Of a DNA stretch of 64,000 nt, positions 1-12,892 are shown piece by piece. The DNA comes from Mercurialis annua (taxonomy: Eukaryota; Streptophyta; Magnoliopsida; Malpighiales; Euphorbiaceae). How positions within the stretch are numbered: the first letter of the stretch is position 1; every line of letters starts with the position of its first letter. Both the position numbers and the translations under genes were made by a program. The DNA is taken from NCBI RefSeq assembly GCF_937616625.2, contig NC_065577.1:11139001-11203000 (forward strand), read 5' to 3'. A model generated the notes under the pieces. The model searched no databases. It was given only the letters and a program-made list of their open reading frames with translations, and was not told the origin of the DNA.

Positions 1-266
1 AAGGCAATGATTAAAAGTCAGTCATCCTTCAAACTATTTTCAGTTCAACATATCATTTGAAAATTAATATCAAAAGAAATTTTAAAAAATAAAAACTACA
101 TACAACAGAAACGTAACTATAAAATAAGTTATTGAAATTTCTTAAAATAGATATAAAACAGGCTGAATAAAAAAAATATTCTAAGTCAAAAACTAAAATA
201 AAAAACAATTAACAAATGTTAATTGTAAAGTTTCTAATGTGCCATAAAGAATTGGAAAAAAATGCT

Positions 267-273
267 TATAAAA
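267..273 (+). promoter_or_regulatory. Putative TATA box of the GDSL gene
   Basis: TATAAAA lies 60 bases ahead of the chosen ATG at 333. That spacing would give a start site near 300 and a 5' leader of about 30 bases. A second TATAAAA at 152-158 is an alternative that would include the upstream in-frame ATG at 216. Confidence 0.4.
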
Positions 274-332
274 AGATAGAAAAATGTATAATTAATATTA
301 TATTCATCCTTGAGTCCTTTCAATTTTTTAAA

Positions 333-1893
333 ATGGAAACAACCATCAACATCTTTATTTGCTTAGCCATATTTTTATATAGCACTTCCTACTCTATAGC
401 TACAAATAATACTTCTTTACCGAAGTTTTCAACAGTTTTCTTCTTTGGTGATTCTATATTCGATACCGGTAATAATAACTATATCAAGACAATATTTAGG
501 GCTAATTATCGCCCTTATGGTCAAGATATTAATGGTGGAGTTCCTACGGGTAGATTTTCTAATGGAAAACTTATTCCTGACATGTTGGCTTCTGTTCTTG
601 GAATTAAGGACAACGTCCCTCCATACTTGGATCCTAATCTTACTGATAATGATCTTATTACTGGTGTTAATTTTGCATCATCTAGTGGCGGATTTGATGA
701 AAGAACGTCTCTCTTAACTAACGTTATTCCTGTTTCGACGCAAGTAAATTATTTCAATGACTACATAACAAGACTTAAAGGAATTGTTGGAGAGAAAAAA
801 GCTATGGAAATAATCAATTCTTCTTTGGTGGTATTAGATGGTGGAACCAATGATTTTAACTTCAATATATTTGACATTCCTGCAAGAAGATTCCAAATGA
901 CGGCAACCCAATACATAGATTTTCTATTAAATAAGGAGGAAGATGCTATTAGGGTAAGAACTAAATTATCATTATAAATTATAGACATGCATTTAATTAA
1001 AACCAAAATAAATTAAACAGGAATTTTTAAGTTTTATTAAAAAGGAATAATATAATTTGTTAAAATACTTTTAAATTGTTTTTTGTTCTATTTGTAATGA
1101 AAATGAAATTAAAACTTTGTATTTTCAAAAATTGAACCAATTTGAACCAAATATAACTATTTTTTCATAATATCAAATTACGCCTATTTGGGGTTTGATT
1201 AAGTTATTCGAGTTTGCACATATATTATAGCTTGATAGTTTTTAAATACGAATGAGGTCCAATGATTAGTAAAATTATTGATTCAATATCTTATTTTTAT
1301 TATTTTAAACTACTTATTAATATATATCTAATCATAAAATATATATTTGTAACCAGAAATTGTACGATCTTGGAGTGCGATCTTTTATAGTAGCTGGAAT
1401 TCTTCCTATTGGCTCTTTACCCCTTCAAACAAGTTCAAGATATATTGATCCATTTCAGCTAAAATATAGTTTGGATGAACAAAATAAAATATCTCTGGAT
1501 TATAATAAGAAGCTCATCAGCCTATTAATTAAATTACAGCAAAGTCTTCCGACATCAAAACTTGTCTATACTGACTTATATTTCACAATATTGGGCATGA
1601 TCACCCATCCCGCCAAATATGGTACTTATCATGATTAAATTATATAATTTGATTATTTTTGAAAATAAATATTAAAACATATGTTGTTTCATTTGATAGG
1701 TTTTGAGGAAACAAAGAATGGGTGTTGCGGAAGCCTTATTCTAAAACAAGGTATCTTATGTGATCCGATAACTCCACCATGTAAAGATCCTACAAAGTAT
1801 TTATTTTGGGATAGAATTCATCCCACTTCAACAGCTTATGGATACATTATTAATTTTATGGTGCAAAACGTGCTTCCTAAATTTCTCTCCTAG
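333..1893 (+). CDS. GDSL esterase/lipase, three exons (333-953, 1357-1621, 1700-1893)
   Basis: Predicted secreted serine hydrolase of the plant GDSL (SGNH) esterase/lipase family, acting on ester or lipid substrates in the wall or apoplast; the substrate cannot be inferred. The joined exons encode about 359 residues, normal for the family. Residues 1-22 (METTINIFICLAIFLYSTSY...) form a hydrophobic signal peptide, which is why the ATG at 333 is preferred over the in-frame ATG at 216. Block I FFFGDSIFDTGNNN carries the nucleophile Ser, then come GRFSNGKLIPD and GVNFASSSGG, a GTNDF block, and near the C terminus DRIHPT with the catalytic Asp and His. Introns 954-1356 and 1622-1699 have GT/AG ends and restore the family's LYDLG and KYGFEETKNGCCG segments. 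All catalytic blocks are present and no break is seen, so the gene looks functional. Confidence 0.88.
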
Positions 1894-2728
1894 TTAAGGA
1901 ATGATATGGAAAAAGTATCCAACAAGCAATGACCATAATATATCAAGACTCTATTTCAGTTAGAACAATATAAACTATTGTTATTCGGGAAGCCATAAGT
2001 TGTTTGAAACGTACCTCAAATATTATGGTGGAATAGCTCTGAAGGTTATTTATGATTTGATGCAGCCTTTCAAAGTCGGGACTGATTTATTTATTGATGA
2101 ATTAATTTAGCTAAGGTAGATAATTTATTTTTTAAATTTGTAGGCGAACTATAGACTATTGATGCGCATGTTCTAGTTTAAGCATCTTGTTCTATGTCAT
2201 GTTAGCAGGAATGGTTTCAAACATTTCTTACACTCCTAAGTTATGTAATTAATTTCATATTTGACTTAATGAAAAAACTATTATTATTTCAAAAAACATC
2301 TTCTCATATAACTACTATTTTTAATTGGTTTAGATTTTGTTATCACATTAATAGATTTTTTTATTAAATTTAGTTTTATTTTTTATTTTGCTCATACATT
2401 GTCTTCTTCATTAATAGATCAATGTTCTTGTCTAAATTTTAACTCATCATTAAGATCTTAAGCTTTAATCAATTAAAATGTAGTTAATGTTCTTAAAACA
2501 ATTACGAATTATTTACTGATACTAGAACAAAGATAGAGAAAAAATGGAGAATTTAAATTATTATAAAATCAGCTAATCACTCAAAAATACCAACTTTTTT
2601 GAGTTTTTTAATTTATGACATAAACCTTTTAGAAGCATAAATTTTGGTCCAATTTTGATAAGTAGATTTCATGTGGTCAAGAAGAAATATTCATAAAAAT
2701 AAAAAAAAATGCTTTTCGATTGAATTAT
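1894..2728. other. Intergenic stretch downstream of the GDSL gene
   Basis: AT-rich sequence holding the presumed 3' UTR of the GDSL gene. No ORF, repeat or transposon terminus is recognised before the first LTR remnant at 2729. Confidence 0.5.
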
Positions 2729-4200
2729 TGATACGACCAGATTCTCGGATCGAAACCGGAGATAGAGAATGGGAGTGGTTGCTTTAAAACCCGTAGCAGA
2801 CCTTATTTTCACTAAAAAAAATCGCGGGTGATTGATTCACTTTCAACATTTTAAATTATTTTAAAATGTTCAGGTTAAAACTCATGATGAAACGAGGCAA
2901 CAATAATGATACTCAATTATTGCATCATGAAGTTTCATAAACCATATCTCATCTAACGGCCGACACATCCATCATACACATAGATGCCGTTCTCATACTT
3001 GCGCAGTTTTACGTATATACATACGTATTATTATCATAATAATATATCAGAATTTGGACGACATATTAAACCATTAAAATAAGACACGACTTCTACGATA
3101 TCTATTACAACTCTAGAGTTTAAAAGTCATTGCACTTCATTATAAACCAGAAGAATTTCCAGAATAAGAACTGAAATTCCAAACGTCAAAACTATTCACC
3201 TGAAAAATGGTAAATTTAACGGGGTCAGTTTTATAAACTGAGTGAGTTCGCAAAATCTACTAATAAACATTAAGACGAAATCCAATGCGTCCAAATTTCC
3301 GATTCAAATGAAAGCCTATTCCATTAGTTCACGTTTCTATGTGCTGATATTGTCACGACCCGATTTCTCGTGCCGCGACCGGCGCTAGGGAATGGAAATT
3401 TTGGTTCCGAAACCCGTAGCAAGCCTAAATTTTACCTAAAAAATTTTCGCGTTTAAAAATCGTTATAATACTTAAGTATTTCTTTTTTCGAAAATTTGGC
3501 AATATAACGGCTGTAATTTTAACTAACCAACACCTGTTAAATCTCAAACCACCCTGCACGACAAACTTATACAACCATAATCTATATTGCCAAATTCCAT
3601 TCTACGCATTTACAAAATACACATATTAAGTAGTTAAACTAAAACTACCTCTGATGTTTGTTCGTTAATCAGAAAACGAGGCCTAACAAAAAAACTATAA
3701 ACATGAGCGGTCACTAGACCAAAATATACTTAAACCGCTAGTAGGACCTCGACAAAAGTGTAAGCCTGAACTACTGCAGCGCTAGAGAGTCAGAAGCTGT
3801 ACATGCAAAAAGTGATGAGCCTTCCGAAACAAGGAGTGGAGGTTCGACTTGAACACTATCTACTGGATACCTGAAAAATTTAATAATCAACGGGTCAGAC
3901 ATAGCTGAGTGAGTTCACAATTTACTAACGGTATTATAATTAAAAACGAGGTCGCATTATCGATAAAATATGTTGTGCTTTATGATCAATCAATAACTTA
4001 CAATTAAACATAATTCGATAATAAACGATAAATTAAGCATACTTCAATAACAAACGATAGATTAAACATACTTCGATAATAAACATAAAATATAATTTAA
4101 TAGTTTCCAATATCGGATCCGTTCGAAACCCTAGACCCAAGTGCTACGGACTTTTTGGACATAATCGACGATAACTATTTTTCGAAATCATATCGTCCGA

Positions 4201-4374
4201 GTGGCCGGGTCCCGAGATAGTTCGACCGAGTTACCCGCGACCACGTGGCATAGTCCCGAGATAGTTCAACCGAGTTACTCATGCCACTACAAGTTGTGGG
4301 TCCCGAGATAATTCGACCGAGTTACCCAATAGACACAGGTCCCTAGATAGTTCAACCGAGTTATCTTGTGTCTA
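4201..4374 (-). repeat. Hairpin array with constant loop, four units
   Basis: Four degenerate repeats of about 40-45 bp share the core GTCCCGAGATAGTTCGACCG and a following AGTTA. Each core is flanked by arms unique to that unit but complementary to each other: GTGGCCGGGT with ACCCGCGACCAC (4201-4210/4233-4244, one bulge), GTGGCAT with ATGCCAC (4245-4251/4281-4287), TTGTGGGT with ACCCAA (third unit, bulged) and TAGACACA with TGTGTCTA (4330-4337/4367-4374). Confidence 0.75.
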
Positions 4375-5644
4375 CCACATTTTTTTTATCCTCCTTATTC
4401 CTTTAATTGATCGTTAATCATAATTTATCATTTCAAATCATTGACCATAGACGCCTAAACTCGTATCAGTACTGGTGATCACACAGCCTATTGACGCCCA
4501 ATAGGCAGCTTGTTTCCCACGGATCACTTATTGGGTTTAATAAAATTTCATGTAATAAGCATATGTTTAATAAAAACTATTAAAGTAACGAGTATTTTAT
4601 CAAAATGTTATAAACTTCTATATCAAATATATAAACCTTAAGCTTTTAGAATAGACAAGCATTTTAATTATACGCTTCGTGCTATTTAAAATGATACGCA
4701 TCATTTCAAAGGCGTTTCTACGATATGGCAATAATTATTTTTACCCCATGATGCTATTAATAAAGTCAACGAACATTATAATTCGATGATATAGTAAAAT
4801 GTAAAATTCTATAATTTAACTTTATTCGTATGCAACCTTTAACAAAAATATAACTTATTTTAATCGTTCATAGCATAAAATAAATTATTAATAAAAAATA
4901 TAACTTATATTTTTAAATTACTTTAATGGAGTTTTAATAACACTAAAATTAGTTTTATAAGTAATTATAAAAGTCCTTAAACTAGAACATTCAATCAAAT
5001 ACATGTAGTTATGTATATAAAAATAATAATAACGAAAGTAAATCGCGAACTCACCTCGATCGCTTAATCCAAATTTTCCAAAAGCAAATATAATATAGCC
5101 CGTTGATTAACTCCAATTCTTCTATTTCTCCTATCCGATAACACGTAGAATCTATAATATAAACAAATGCTAAATTAACATTTTAATTTATAAACTATTT
5201 CACTTTTACAAACTTTCGCTTTTCTATTCAAGCGTTTACGCTTGACTTGACTCTAAATCCATTTATTTTTATTCTTGCCTTCTTAACGTCTTATCAACCT
5301 ATTTCGACTTATCGCTTAATCAATTCCTCAATTAATTCATTTTTAACTCCTAACTTTCTAACACTTAGGCCAAATCTTAACTTACTTTAATCTTTACTTT
5401 TAAATGAATTAAACCAATTTTTAAATCATCCATTCAATCTAGAAACAATCTTATTCCAATTTAAACTTTAAACTCAAAGCCCACTTTTTACACTTTTAAA
5501 ATCCATTTTCAGCTCTAATTTCAAATTTAACTCAATTTGTTTAAAGTTCCGAAAAGAAGTCATTTTCGTCACGTGAAGCGACGGCGGGGCTGCTTCCTCT
5601 TCGGCCATTTGCTGGCCGAAGGGTCTGCCTCCATTGGCAGATGA

Positions 5645-5785
5645 CCTTGCTCGCTGAGCAAGCCATAGCTTGCTCAACGAGCAAGCAGATTCTGCTCGTT
5701 AGAGCAGATTACTGCTCTAACGAGCAGCGGCTGCTGCTCCTAAGAGCAGCCCGAGATCAGGCCGCCTCTTGGCCTGATCTTGGCT
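5645..5785. repeat. Cluster of short palindromes near the LTR 5' end
   Basis: At least six inverted repeats stand in a row. Five have a GCTC/GAGC core with different but matching outer arms: CTTGCTC/GAGCAAG, GCTTGCTC/GAGCAAGC, TCTGCTC/GAGCAGA, CTGCTC/GAGCAG and GCTGCTC/GAGCAGC. The sixth is GATCAGGCC/GGCCTGATC. In the minus-strand LTR they fall in the putative U3, about 1.2 kb from the TG end. Confidence 0.7.
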
Positions 5786-7370
5786 CCTCCAATCTCCAAT
5801 TTGTTTTAGCAACAATCAGCCCTAAATTCCATCTTATACATAACACTCCAATTCCCATTAAAATCCATCTTAAAACCCATAAAATTCACATTAGAGTTGA
5901 GTTTAACACACCCAATTAAATTTGCTCTTAAACATTCTTTAAATCCTAACATTGAGTCATTAAAATCAGCTACTAAGTTGAGTATTAACATCAAACCCTT
6001 TAAATTACCCATGATAAATCAATTTAATTTCCATATAATCACTTAGAGATTAGAGATAGCCTTTGATTGAATTTTATTTGCAAAACCCATAAGTCCTAAC
6101 TCTTCAATTCAATAATTCAGCCATGATTAAGAGATAATTACCTCCACTTTAGCTCCCAAAGTTGATGGCAAATGATGAATTGATCCTTCTTAAGAGTGAT
6201 TGTTTGAAATTGCTACCCAAAATTCTACACCCTAGCTCTCTTTCTTCTTTAAATCGTGATGCGTAGAAGATGAGGATGAGAAGAAGAATTCCCTGGATTG
6301 TTCCTTTATGTGTAGACTAAATAAAAATAGCGTGGGCTTGCTAATTCATTTGGGCTCACTTTAATCTACTTGTCCACTTAACCCAAATTAATCACATTCT
6401 TCTTTTATTCATTTCTAATTAAAAATTCTTAGGTAATAATCTTAGAATTAACCAAGTCGTTTTTATATCGGGTTTTAATCCAATTTTTAAATGACTATAA
6501 ATTATACGGTATCCTTTTCTAAATCCAAAATATCAAATATTGCCTTTCTCTTTAAAAAAAAATATTATCTAACCGTATAATTTATATGTCGCGCCTAAAC
6601 CCGCATTTTAAAAATAATATTCCAAATATTTATGGATTCTCTTATAATAATCCAAATAATAAAATTTTCGGATATTATTCAAATATCCCTTTTTAAAATA
6701 GAACCATTTATTTTATTTAATGAATTTTTTTATATTCAATTTCACATTAAATCACAATATACTTATCTCGATATCCAAATACGAGATTAAATTTAATTCT
6801 AATTAATTTAATCTAATAATATAATCTAACTTTATTAAAATTAATTCCTCGTCAAAACGCTATTTTCCGCCTCATTTACGGAAATTCCCTTATTTTAGCT
6901 CCAGTTGGCTAAAATAATATAATTAATCCAATTAAATACTTTTCCAAAAATACGGGGTATTACAGATATATACATATATAATACTAATCAATTTCACAGA
7001 TTCTCAGTTGTATTTCTTAGTACCTTTTGCTAGACAAATCTGTTTAAACATATTTGAAAGTCCTAGGCGTTTCTTACAATACAACAGATTCTGGTCGTAC
7101 TTTAATATTTTCGCCTTTGAGAACTGTACAGAATTTATATGACACCGTCATAGAATTCTGTCCCATTAGTCTAGGTCGTCGCCTCAAATTTTGGCTAAAA
7201 CACTCAAATTTCAATTCGAGTCTTATCACTCATTTTCTTACTTTCCCATTTATTTCTTTGCTCCATAAAAAATCGATATCCAATTAATCGATATTAACTT
7301 AATAACTAAAATAATAATTCTCATTAATAATCCTTTAATTATAGCAATGCCAAACTTACGAGGTATTACA

Positions 7371-8129
7371 GTATAGCTAACAATTAAATATAGCCCTCAA
7401 ATCAATTATAGATTCACAACACCCAAGGTATAATCATTAACAACATGCTAAATCCAAATCTTAACATTCATTTCCAAATTTTAAACATGGAAAAATCAGA
7501 AAATGGAAGCCACAACAGCCAAAGTACAATTCCTCCACAACAACCTATAAATCTTTATATAATTACAAGGGAAATTGAATCACATACCTTTTTGAAGTCA
7601 AAGAAATTTAATAACCAGAAATAATTATCAAGCAAAACATAGAAAATATGATAAACAAAGAGCTATTGGATCTAGAATTTAATGAAATGATAAACCAATG
7701 ATTAAACCATGAAAGTTATGAATAAAACACTTACCAATGGTGAAACAAAAGAGAGGAATAGGTGAGGAAATTATTTAAAATAGTGTCTCAGCCATTTTGG
7801 GTTTTCAGAAATGAAAGAAAAAGGTTTTAGGTCGAATAAGGGGCTATCTTTAGAAAAACAACAAACTCAACAGTGAAACGCCGCGCCCGCTACACATGTA
7901 TATCGCGCCCACGACCCATTCTCTGTCACGCCCGCGAAAACCTTCTGCCTGGGAAAAAAATGCAATTTTGAGTTTTAAGCTCAAAGTCGCTCTTAAAGCC
8001 CATAACAAAACATCATATAAAAGGTAATGAACACCTAAGTCATTATTCCGAGGATCTAAACCAACCAAGAAGAACCCAAAGCACATCAAAAAGTTAATAA
8101 GAACAAGTCGGAAAACACGAGGTATTACA
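7371..8129 (-). mobile_element. G1 3' LTR, 5' portion only
   Basis: It ends at CGAGGTATTACA directly beside the polypurine tract, which fixes 8129 as the LTR edge. The interior resembles the corresponding part of the solo LTR at 10236-12892 (shared TTTTAGGTCGAATAAGG and TGATAAACCAATGAT segments) and carries the GCGCCCGC-rich stretch at about 7880-7945. The rest of the LTR is missing at the junction with the 2729-7370 remnant. Confidence 0.7.
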
Positions 8130-8140
8130 TTCTCCCCAAC
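8130..8140 (-). other. G1 polypurine tract
   Basis: TTCTCCCCAAC, read on the minus strand as GTTGGGGAGAA, sits immediately before the 3' LTR. A1 has the same TTGGGGAGAA at 53645-53654. A degraded copy of the AAATTCG-AGGA-CGAATTT hairpin lies next to it at about 8150-8165. Confidence 0.7.
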
Positions 8141-8255
8141 TTAAAAACACAATTGTCCTCGATTTAAACACAAAGCGAACTAAGCACAAAAAAACACATA
8201 GAGCGCGTATAACATAGAAAAATAAAAACACAAACAACGTCAAACCCGACGTACC

Positions 8256-9599
8256 TCAAGGAAAGAGAAAAGGATAAATATTTCACATATCGAAGTCCGT
8301 CTTCCAAGTGCACTCCTCAATAGAATGATTACGCCATAGAACTTTGACCATCAGAATCTTCTTGTTCCGCAACTTACGCACTTGCATATCGACAATCTCA
8401 ATAGGTTGTTCCGCATATGATAACTCTCGGTCAATCTCAACACTCTGTGGTACAATCACGTGAGAGGGATCTGAAATGCACTTCCGCAACATAAATACAT
8501 GAAACACAGGATGCACTAACGTCATGTCTGATGGCAAAGCCAAACGATAAGCCACTACTCAAACACGCTCTATAATCTCATACCCTCTAACGTATCTCGG
8601 TGCTAACTTCCCTTTAACACCAAAGTGAACAACACCCTTCATAGGTGAACCCGAAGAAACACATAGTTCGCCAATCTAAAACTTAATATCCTTCCGCTTA
8701 GGATCAGCATATCTCTTATGCCGACTAAAAGTAGTCTCCAACCTACGCTTGATCAAAGGTGCCTTCTCTGAGGTAATCTGGATGATTTCCGCCTCAGAAA
8801 GATTACGCTCGCCGACTCTTCCCAACAAATAGGAGATCGACACTTGCGCCCATACAAAACCTCATAAGGTGCCATCTCAATACTAGCGTGGTAACTATTA
8901 TTATACGAAAACTCAATCAAAGAAAAATGAGTATCCCAAATACCCTAAAAATCAAGTACACACATCCTAAGCATATCCTTCAAAGTCTAAATCGTTTTCT
9001 CAGACTGACCGTCAATATGAGGGTGAAAAGCAGTACTGAAATCCAACCTCGAACCCTAAGATTCCTGCAAGGACTTCCAGAAAAATTGAACCTCTATTAA
9101 AAATAATCGGCGCTGGTACACCATGAAGACTAACAATCCAATCAATGTGCAACTGTGCCAATCTCGAAGCTGAATAAGCAACCTTGATCGTTAAGAAGTG
9201 AGCCGACTTGGTCATATTGTCCACAATTACCCAAATCGAATCATACCCCTGCCTGGCACGTGGTAAACAAACCATAAAGGCCATAGCCATTTGCTCCCAC
9301 TTCCTTTATAAAATAGGTAATGGTTGCAAATAGCCAAATGGTCTTTGGTGTTCCAACTTCACCTATTGGTAAGTCAAACACTTAGACACGAACTCCGCAA
9401 CGTCCTTTTTCATTCCGCTCTACCAGTACATACCCTTGAGATCATGGTACATTTTAGTAGAACCCGGATGAACATTGTAAGCCGACTCATGCGCTTCCTC
9501 TAGAATCTGATCTCTCAAACCATTCAAATCACAATCGGGTACCGAACCTGAGAACTCCATCCATAAACACAAAATTGGTTGCCCTTGCAAATGTGTTGA
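8256..9599 (-). pseudogene. G1 pol fragment: integrase and chromodomain (broken)
   Basis: C-terminal part of a Gypsy polyprotein in several frames. Visible pieces are the zinc-binding part of integrase (ILEEAHESAYNVHPGSTK, about 9420-9540), the core region ([18 protein letters not shown], about 9200-9260), a stretch before 9110 in which catalytic Asp context is altered (NRGS in place of SDRG), then the GPY-like tail and chromodomain (LSYAEQPIEIVDMQVRKLRN, 8283-8555). A stop at 8283-8285 precedes the family's YPFLFP end, which is still readable down to the TGA at 8256-8258. The N-terminal end near 9540-9599 has lost the linker after RNase H. Compared with A1 there are many substitutions and frameshifts, so it is dead. 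Confidence 0.85.
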
Positions 9600-10235
9600 T
9601 GTTAATGATAAACCGCAAGTGACATTATCGCACAAGTAATATAATCCGGAAGTATGGATATCGATCCTACAGAGACAATGGATTTAACGACTAATTTTGA
9701 GAATTCTTTTGACCGGTTAGCTACGAAAATGGTTTGAGAGTTTGTGCCCAAAATAATTAAAAGTAACCAATTAACAAATAAATTAAGCAATTAAAATCAA
9801 TAAAGTAAAAATGATTTAAAAGATGTTTTTTGTAAATAATAAGAGTAAAGGTTCAAGGGTTGATAATTCCGAATAAGAATATAAAATCATGAACAATGAA
9901 TATCTTGGTGATTATCTAGAATCGAGCTATTCTAAAATATCGAATCCCGCTCTCTCGAGCTTCAAAGACCGAAATGATCAGAACTCAGTTGTATTGCCAA
10001 AATTATAGTTCAGGCTAGTCTAAAGCACATATAGCTCTCTCTCGAGTTACTATAAATAAAAATAAACAAATAATCAATATATGGGCAAATTACTCACTCT
10101 CGTGTTATAATGAACCTAGTCAAATGATTAAATGATTTTTATTTAGCAAACCTTTAAGAACACGTATTCATTAACTCACTCTCGTGTTATTAATTCATAT
10201 GTTGTTGATAAACTGATCTATTTTAACTAAACTCT

Positions 10236-12892
10236 TGTCACGACCCAATTTCATGGATCGCGACCGGCGCTAGGGTATGGGTATGGTCGTACCAAAACCC
10301 GTAGCAAGCCTCGCGGAAAACCTTATATTCAATATAAACCTGCAAGAAAAACCAATGCTCGGGGGCAACCGAGACTTCAGCCTAAGTCTAACACTTATAT
10401 AGCAATTCTAAAATAATAACTTAATAGTGATTCGAAACTATGAAACATGCCTCATATATAAATGATTCAATGTAACATGACAAAGTATAATAATATAAAA
10501 GTCGTACCACTACGACAAACCAAAGTACAATAATAGAGACAACTAGTTCTACTGCGGTCTAAGAAGTAACAACAGTTGACTAGTCTGATAACATAAAAAA
10601 GACCTCCAAGGAATCAAAAGATCGGAGATGACCAACGCTCTCAAAATCATAAGCCTGGAAAATTTGGGAAACAACGGGGTCAGATATACTGAGATGAGTT
10701 CATAATGCTATTTATATTTATTAAGTTTAAAACCCTTAAAACAAATCCTTTTATACTAAGATATATTTATTTGATTATGGAAAATAGTATTGAAATGAAA
10801 TGCCAAAGTATATAACCCAAAGTAGATGGGAACAAATCCTCATCGATTTCCAAAGTAGGCCAGACATTGGTCAGCCAATCCCAAAGTGCTTATCAGTGCA
10901 CACAGTCTGGATACAAGCCTATCGAGTAGCTCGTTTCAATCCAGATCCATAATCCTTAAAACAGTTTACAAACATTTGATATACTAAAATAATATGCGGT
11001 ACTTAATAAAGCGGTAAATAACACTACAAACTCACTGCTCGCTTATCCACGTGAATCTTGGCAAACAGCTAACCCTGCGTAGACTCCGTAACACGAGCAG
11101 TCGACGGGTCTAAAACATTATATAAGTCAAAATCCGAACAACCCCTAACTCTAAGTATAATAGACTCCACATAGGACTAGCATTTCACAACGCAACCAAA
11201 GAACCAAACAAGGTAACCAAAATACAACCAAGTATCCATACAACCAAATAACAAATAAGGCAAATTAAGCTTAGGTGAGTTCTTATCTTTTTTAATGAAA
11301 CCAAGTACTTAAATACTTATATAGTCCTTTTAAAATAATTACAGTTCTCAAACTAGTGTGTTAGCCTTATTGTAGTATAGCTCAACACAACAAGTCGGAA
11401 GACCACGTCTAACCCGACCCAACCATAAACCAAGTTTAAAACCAAAGTCTTAAATCAAACCTTAAATGAAATCAAGTTATATTAAATAAGAACTCACACC
11501 GTAACTTAGTAATGCCATAAACAATAAGCGTGCTAACACTTAGCAAGTAGCACCCCAAGTACATTTGATTATATCACCTCGAGTGAAATCAATAAGATTC
11601 AATCAACTTTCAAGCATCAACTTGAAGCTAAAATAGTTCAACTGACACTCTACATGACATATAACACCTTGCATGCCTTATATTACTTAATTCAAGCCAA
11701 ACCACAACCTAAGATAAACTAATATTCTTTTAACAAGTTTTAAACCATTAAAAGAATTTCCAGCAAAGTTACTTATTCGAAACAGCGAATATAAACCTTT
11801 GTAAAACCTAAATTTATCTACGATTTAGCTTTGGCCAATTTATCTTAAATCACCCAAGGTATGAGTTGTTATCTAACAACCTTTTTAAGTATCAAAGGAT
11901 AATTCCAGCTTTTAGTAATAAGTTCAAAACAAAATTTAAATTTAAAAATTGTTAACCAAACTATACGCTATTCCATTTAAACGATTTCTCAAAATCACCC
12001 AATGTATTGCTTAACATCTAATACCCTATGATCCATTACTTTGAAATTTCCAGATTTTAGTTTAATCATAAAACAGAATACTCAATCACAAACCCCAACA
12101 ATTTGATTAATCCTTCAATTATAACGTCTACACCAATCCCGCCAAGATACAAACACCAAACACATGCTAAAAACGACATAGCAAGATTATTTACAGATTT
12201 TAGTTCTATACAAAACAGAAAATATAACCAAATCACCCAAGGTATCGAAACAATTGAATATATAGCAATCTCTACGAATCAAAACAAGGGATTTAAGCCA
12301 CTAACCTCTTGAGATGGATTAAGAACAAACAATAAGAGAAAACCCAGAAAGTATAATACCCAAATCAGCCTACAAGTCAAAGAAAACGGTATCTATTGAT
12401 TAAACAATCCATACGAATGATAAACCAATGATAGGACCTTAAAAGATTGAAGGAAATACTTACAAATGATCAATATAGGCTAAGGAATGAATGAGAGATG
12501 ATATTCAGAGAGTAGGTGCCGTTTTAGGGTTTTAGGAAAAGTGTAAAATCTGATTAGGTCGAATAAGGTGAGTTTAAATAGAAATCAGCGGACTGAACAG
12601 TGCACGCGTCGCGCCTGCTACACCTCTATCGCTCCCGCGATACATGAATCGCGCCCGCGATTCATGCACGTCGCGCCCGCGAAATGCTACTGCCTCCGAT
12701 GAAAATTCGAGATTTTAAAAATGAAATCGAAAACGTTCCAAACTCCGAGACTACTTCTAAAATATCTTAAAACACATTTTAAAAGGTTTGGAATCTTTGA
12801 AACGCGAATCTAAGTGGTCGAACCACTCAAACGAACTCAAGGTACCGTTTAGGCTTAACGGAACAAGTTAGAAAAAAATGCGGGGTGTTACA
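10236..12892 (-). mobile_element. Solo LTR (minus) nested in E
   Basis: It begins TGTCACGACCCAATTTCATG and ends CGGGGTGTTACA. The flanks ACTCT (10231-10235) and GCTCT (12893-12897) form a 4/5 duplication. It contains the conserved LTR core in reverse (TACTTAATAAAGCGGTAAAT near 11010, then ACTCACTGCTCGCTTATCC) and the GGGTCAGATATACTGAGATG block near 10677. No internal coding or priming sequences are present. Confidence 0.75.
12600..12695. repeat. GC-rich palindromes near the LTR 5' end
   Basis: Inverted repeats such as ATGAATCGCG/CGCGATTCAT (perfect 10-bp arms, 2-base centre) and TATCGC/GCGATA, plus several GCGCCCGC phrases. They stand out from the AT-rich surroundings and occupy the same place relative to the LTR start as the palindrome clusters of other LTRs here. 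A related GCGCCCGC stretch lies in the G1 3' LTR (about 7880-7945). Confidence 0.6.

Larger units (their letters stand above)
3351..6964 (-). mobile_element. Solo LTR, family C (minus), TSD GATAT
   Basis: A 3.6-kb LTR that begins TGTCACGACCCG and ends CGGGGTATTACA, so on the minus strand it reads TGTAATACCCCG...GGGTCGTGACA with canonical TG/CA ends. The bases on both sides are a perfect 5-bp duplication, GATAT (3346-3350 and 6965-6969). There is no primer binding site, polypurine tract or coding sequence, so it is the scar left by LTR-LTR recombination. It carries the hairpin array at 4201-4374 and the palindrome cluster at 5645-5785. Confidence 0.85.
2729..7370 (-). mobile_element. Old LTR (minus), split by a nested solo LTR
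   Basis: The outer pieces are 2729-3350 and 6965-7370, about 1.0 kb in all. The left end (TGATACGACCAGATTCTCGG) is a decayed version of the TGTCACGACCC terminus shared by LTRs throughout the window, followed by the usual AAACCCGTAGCAGACC. The right end, CGAGGTATTACA, is the reverse complement of the LTR start. The flanking five bases (ATTAT and GTATA) do not match, so this could be a solo LTR with decayed ends or part of a larger rearranged element. Confidence 0.55.

Noticed and set aside
216..332. Upstream in-frame ATG extending the GDSL protein by 39 residues
   Set aside because: It would bury the signal peptide, and the nearer TATA box lies downstream of it.
5641..5919. 92-codon ORF beginning in the palindrome cluster
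   Set aside because: Low-complexity translation of the palindromes inside a solo LTR.
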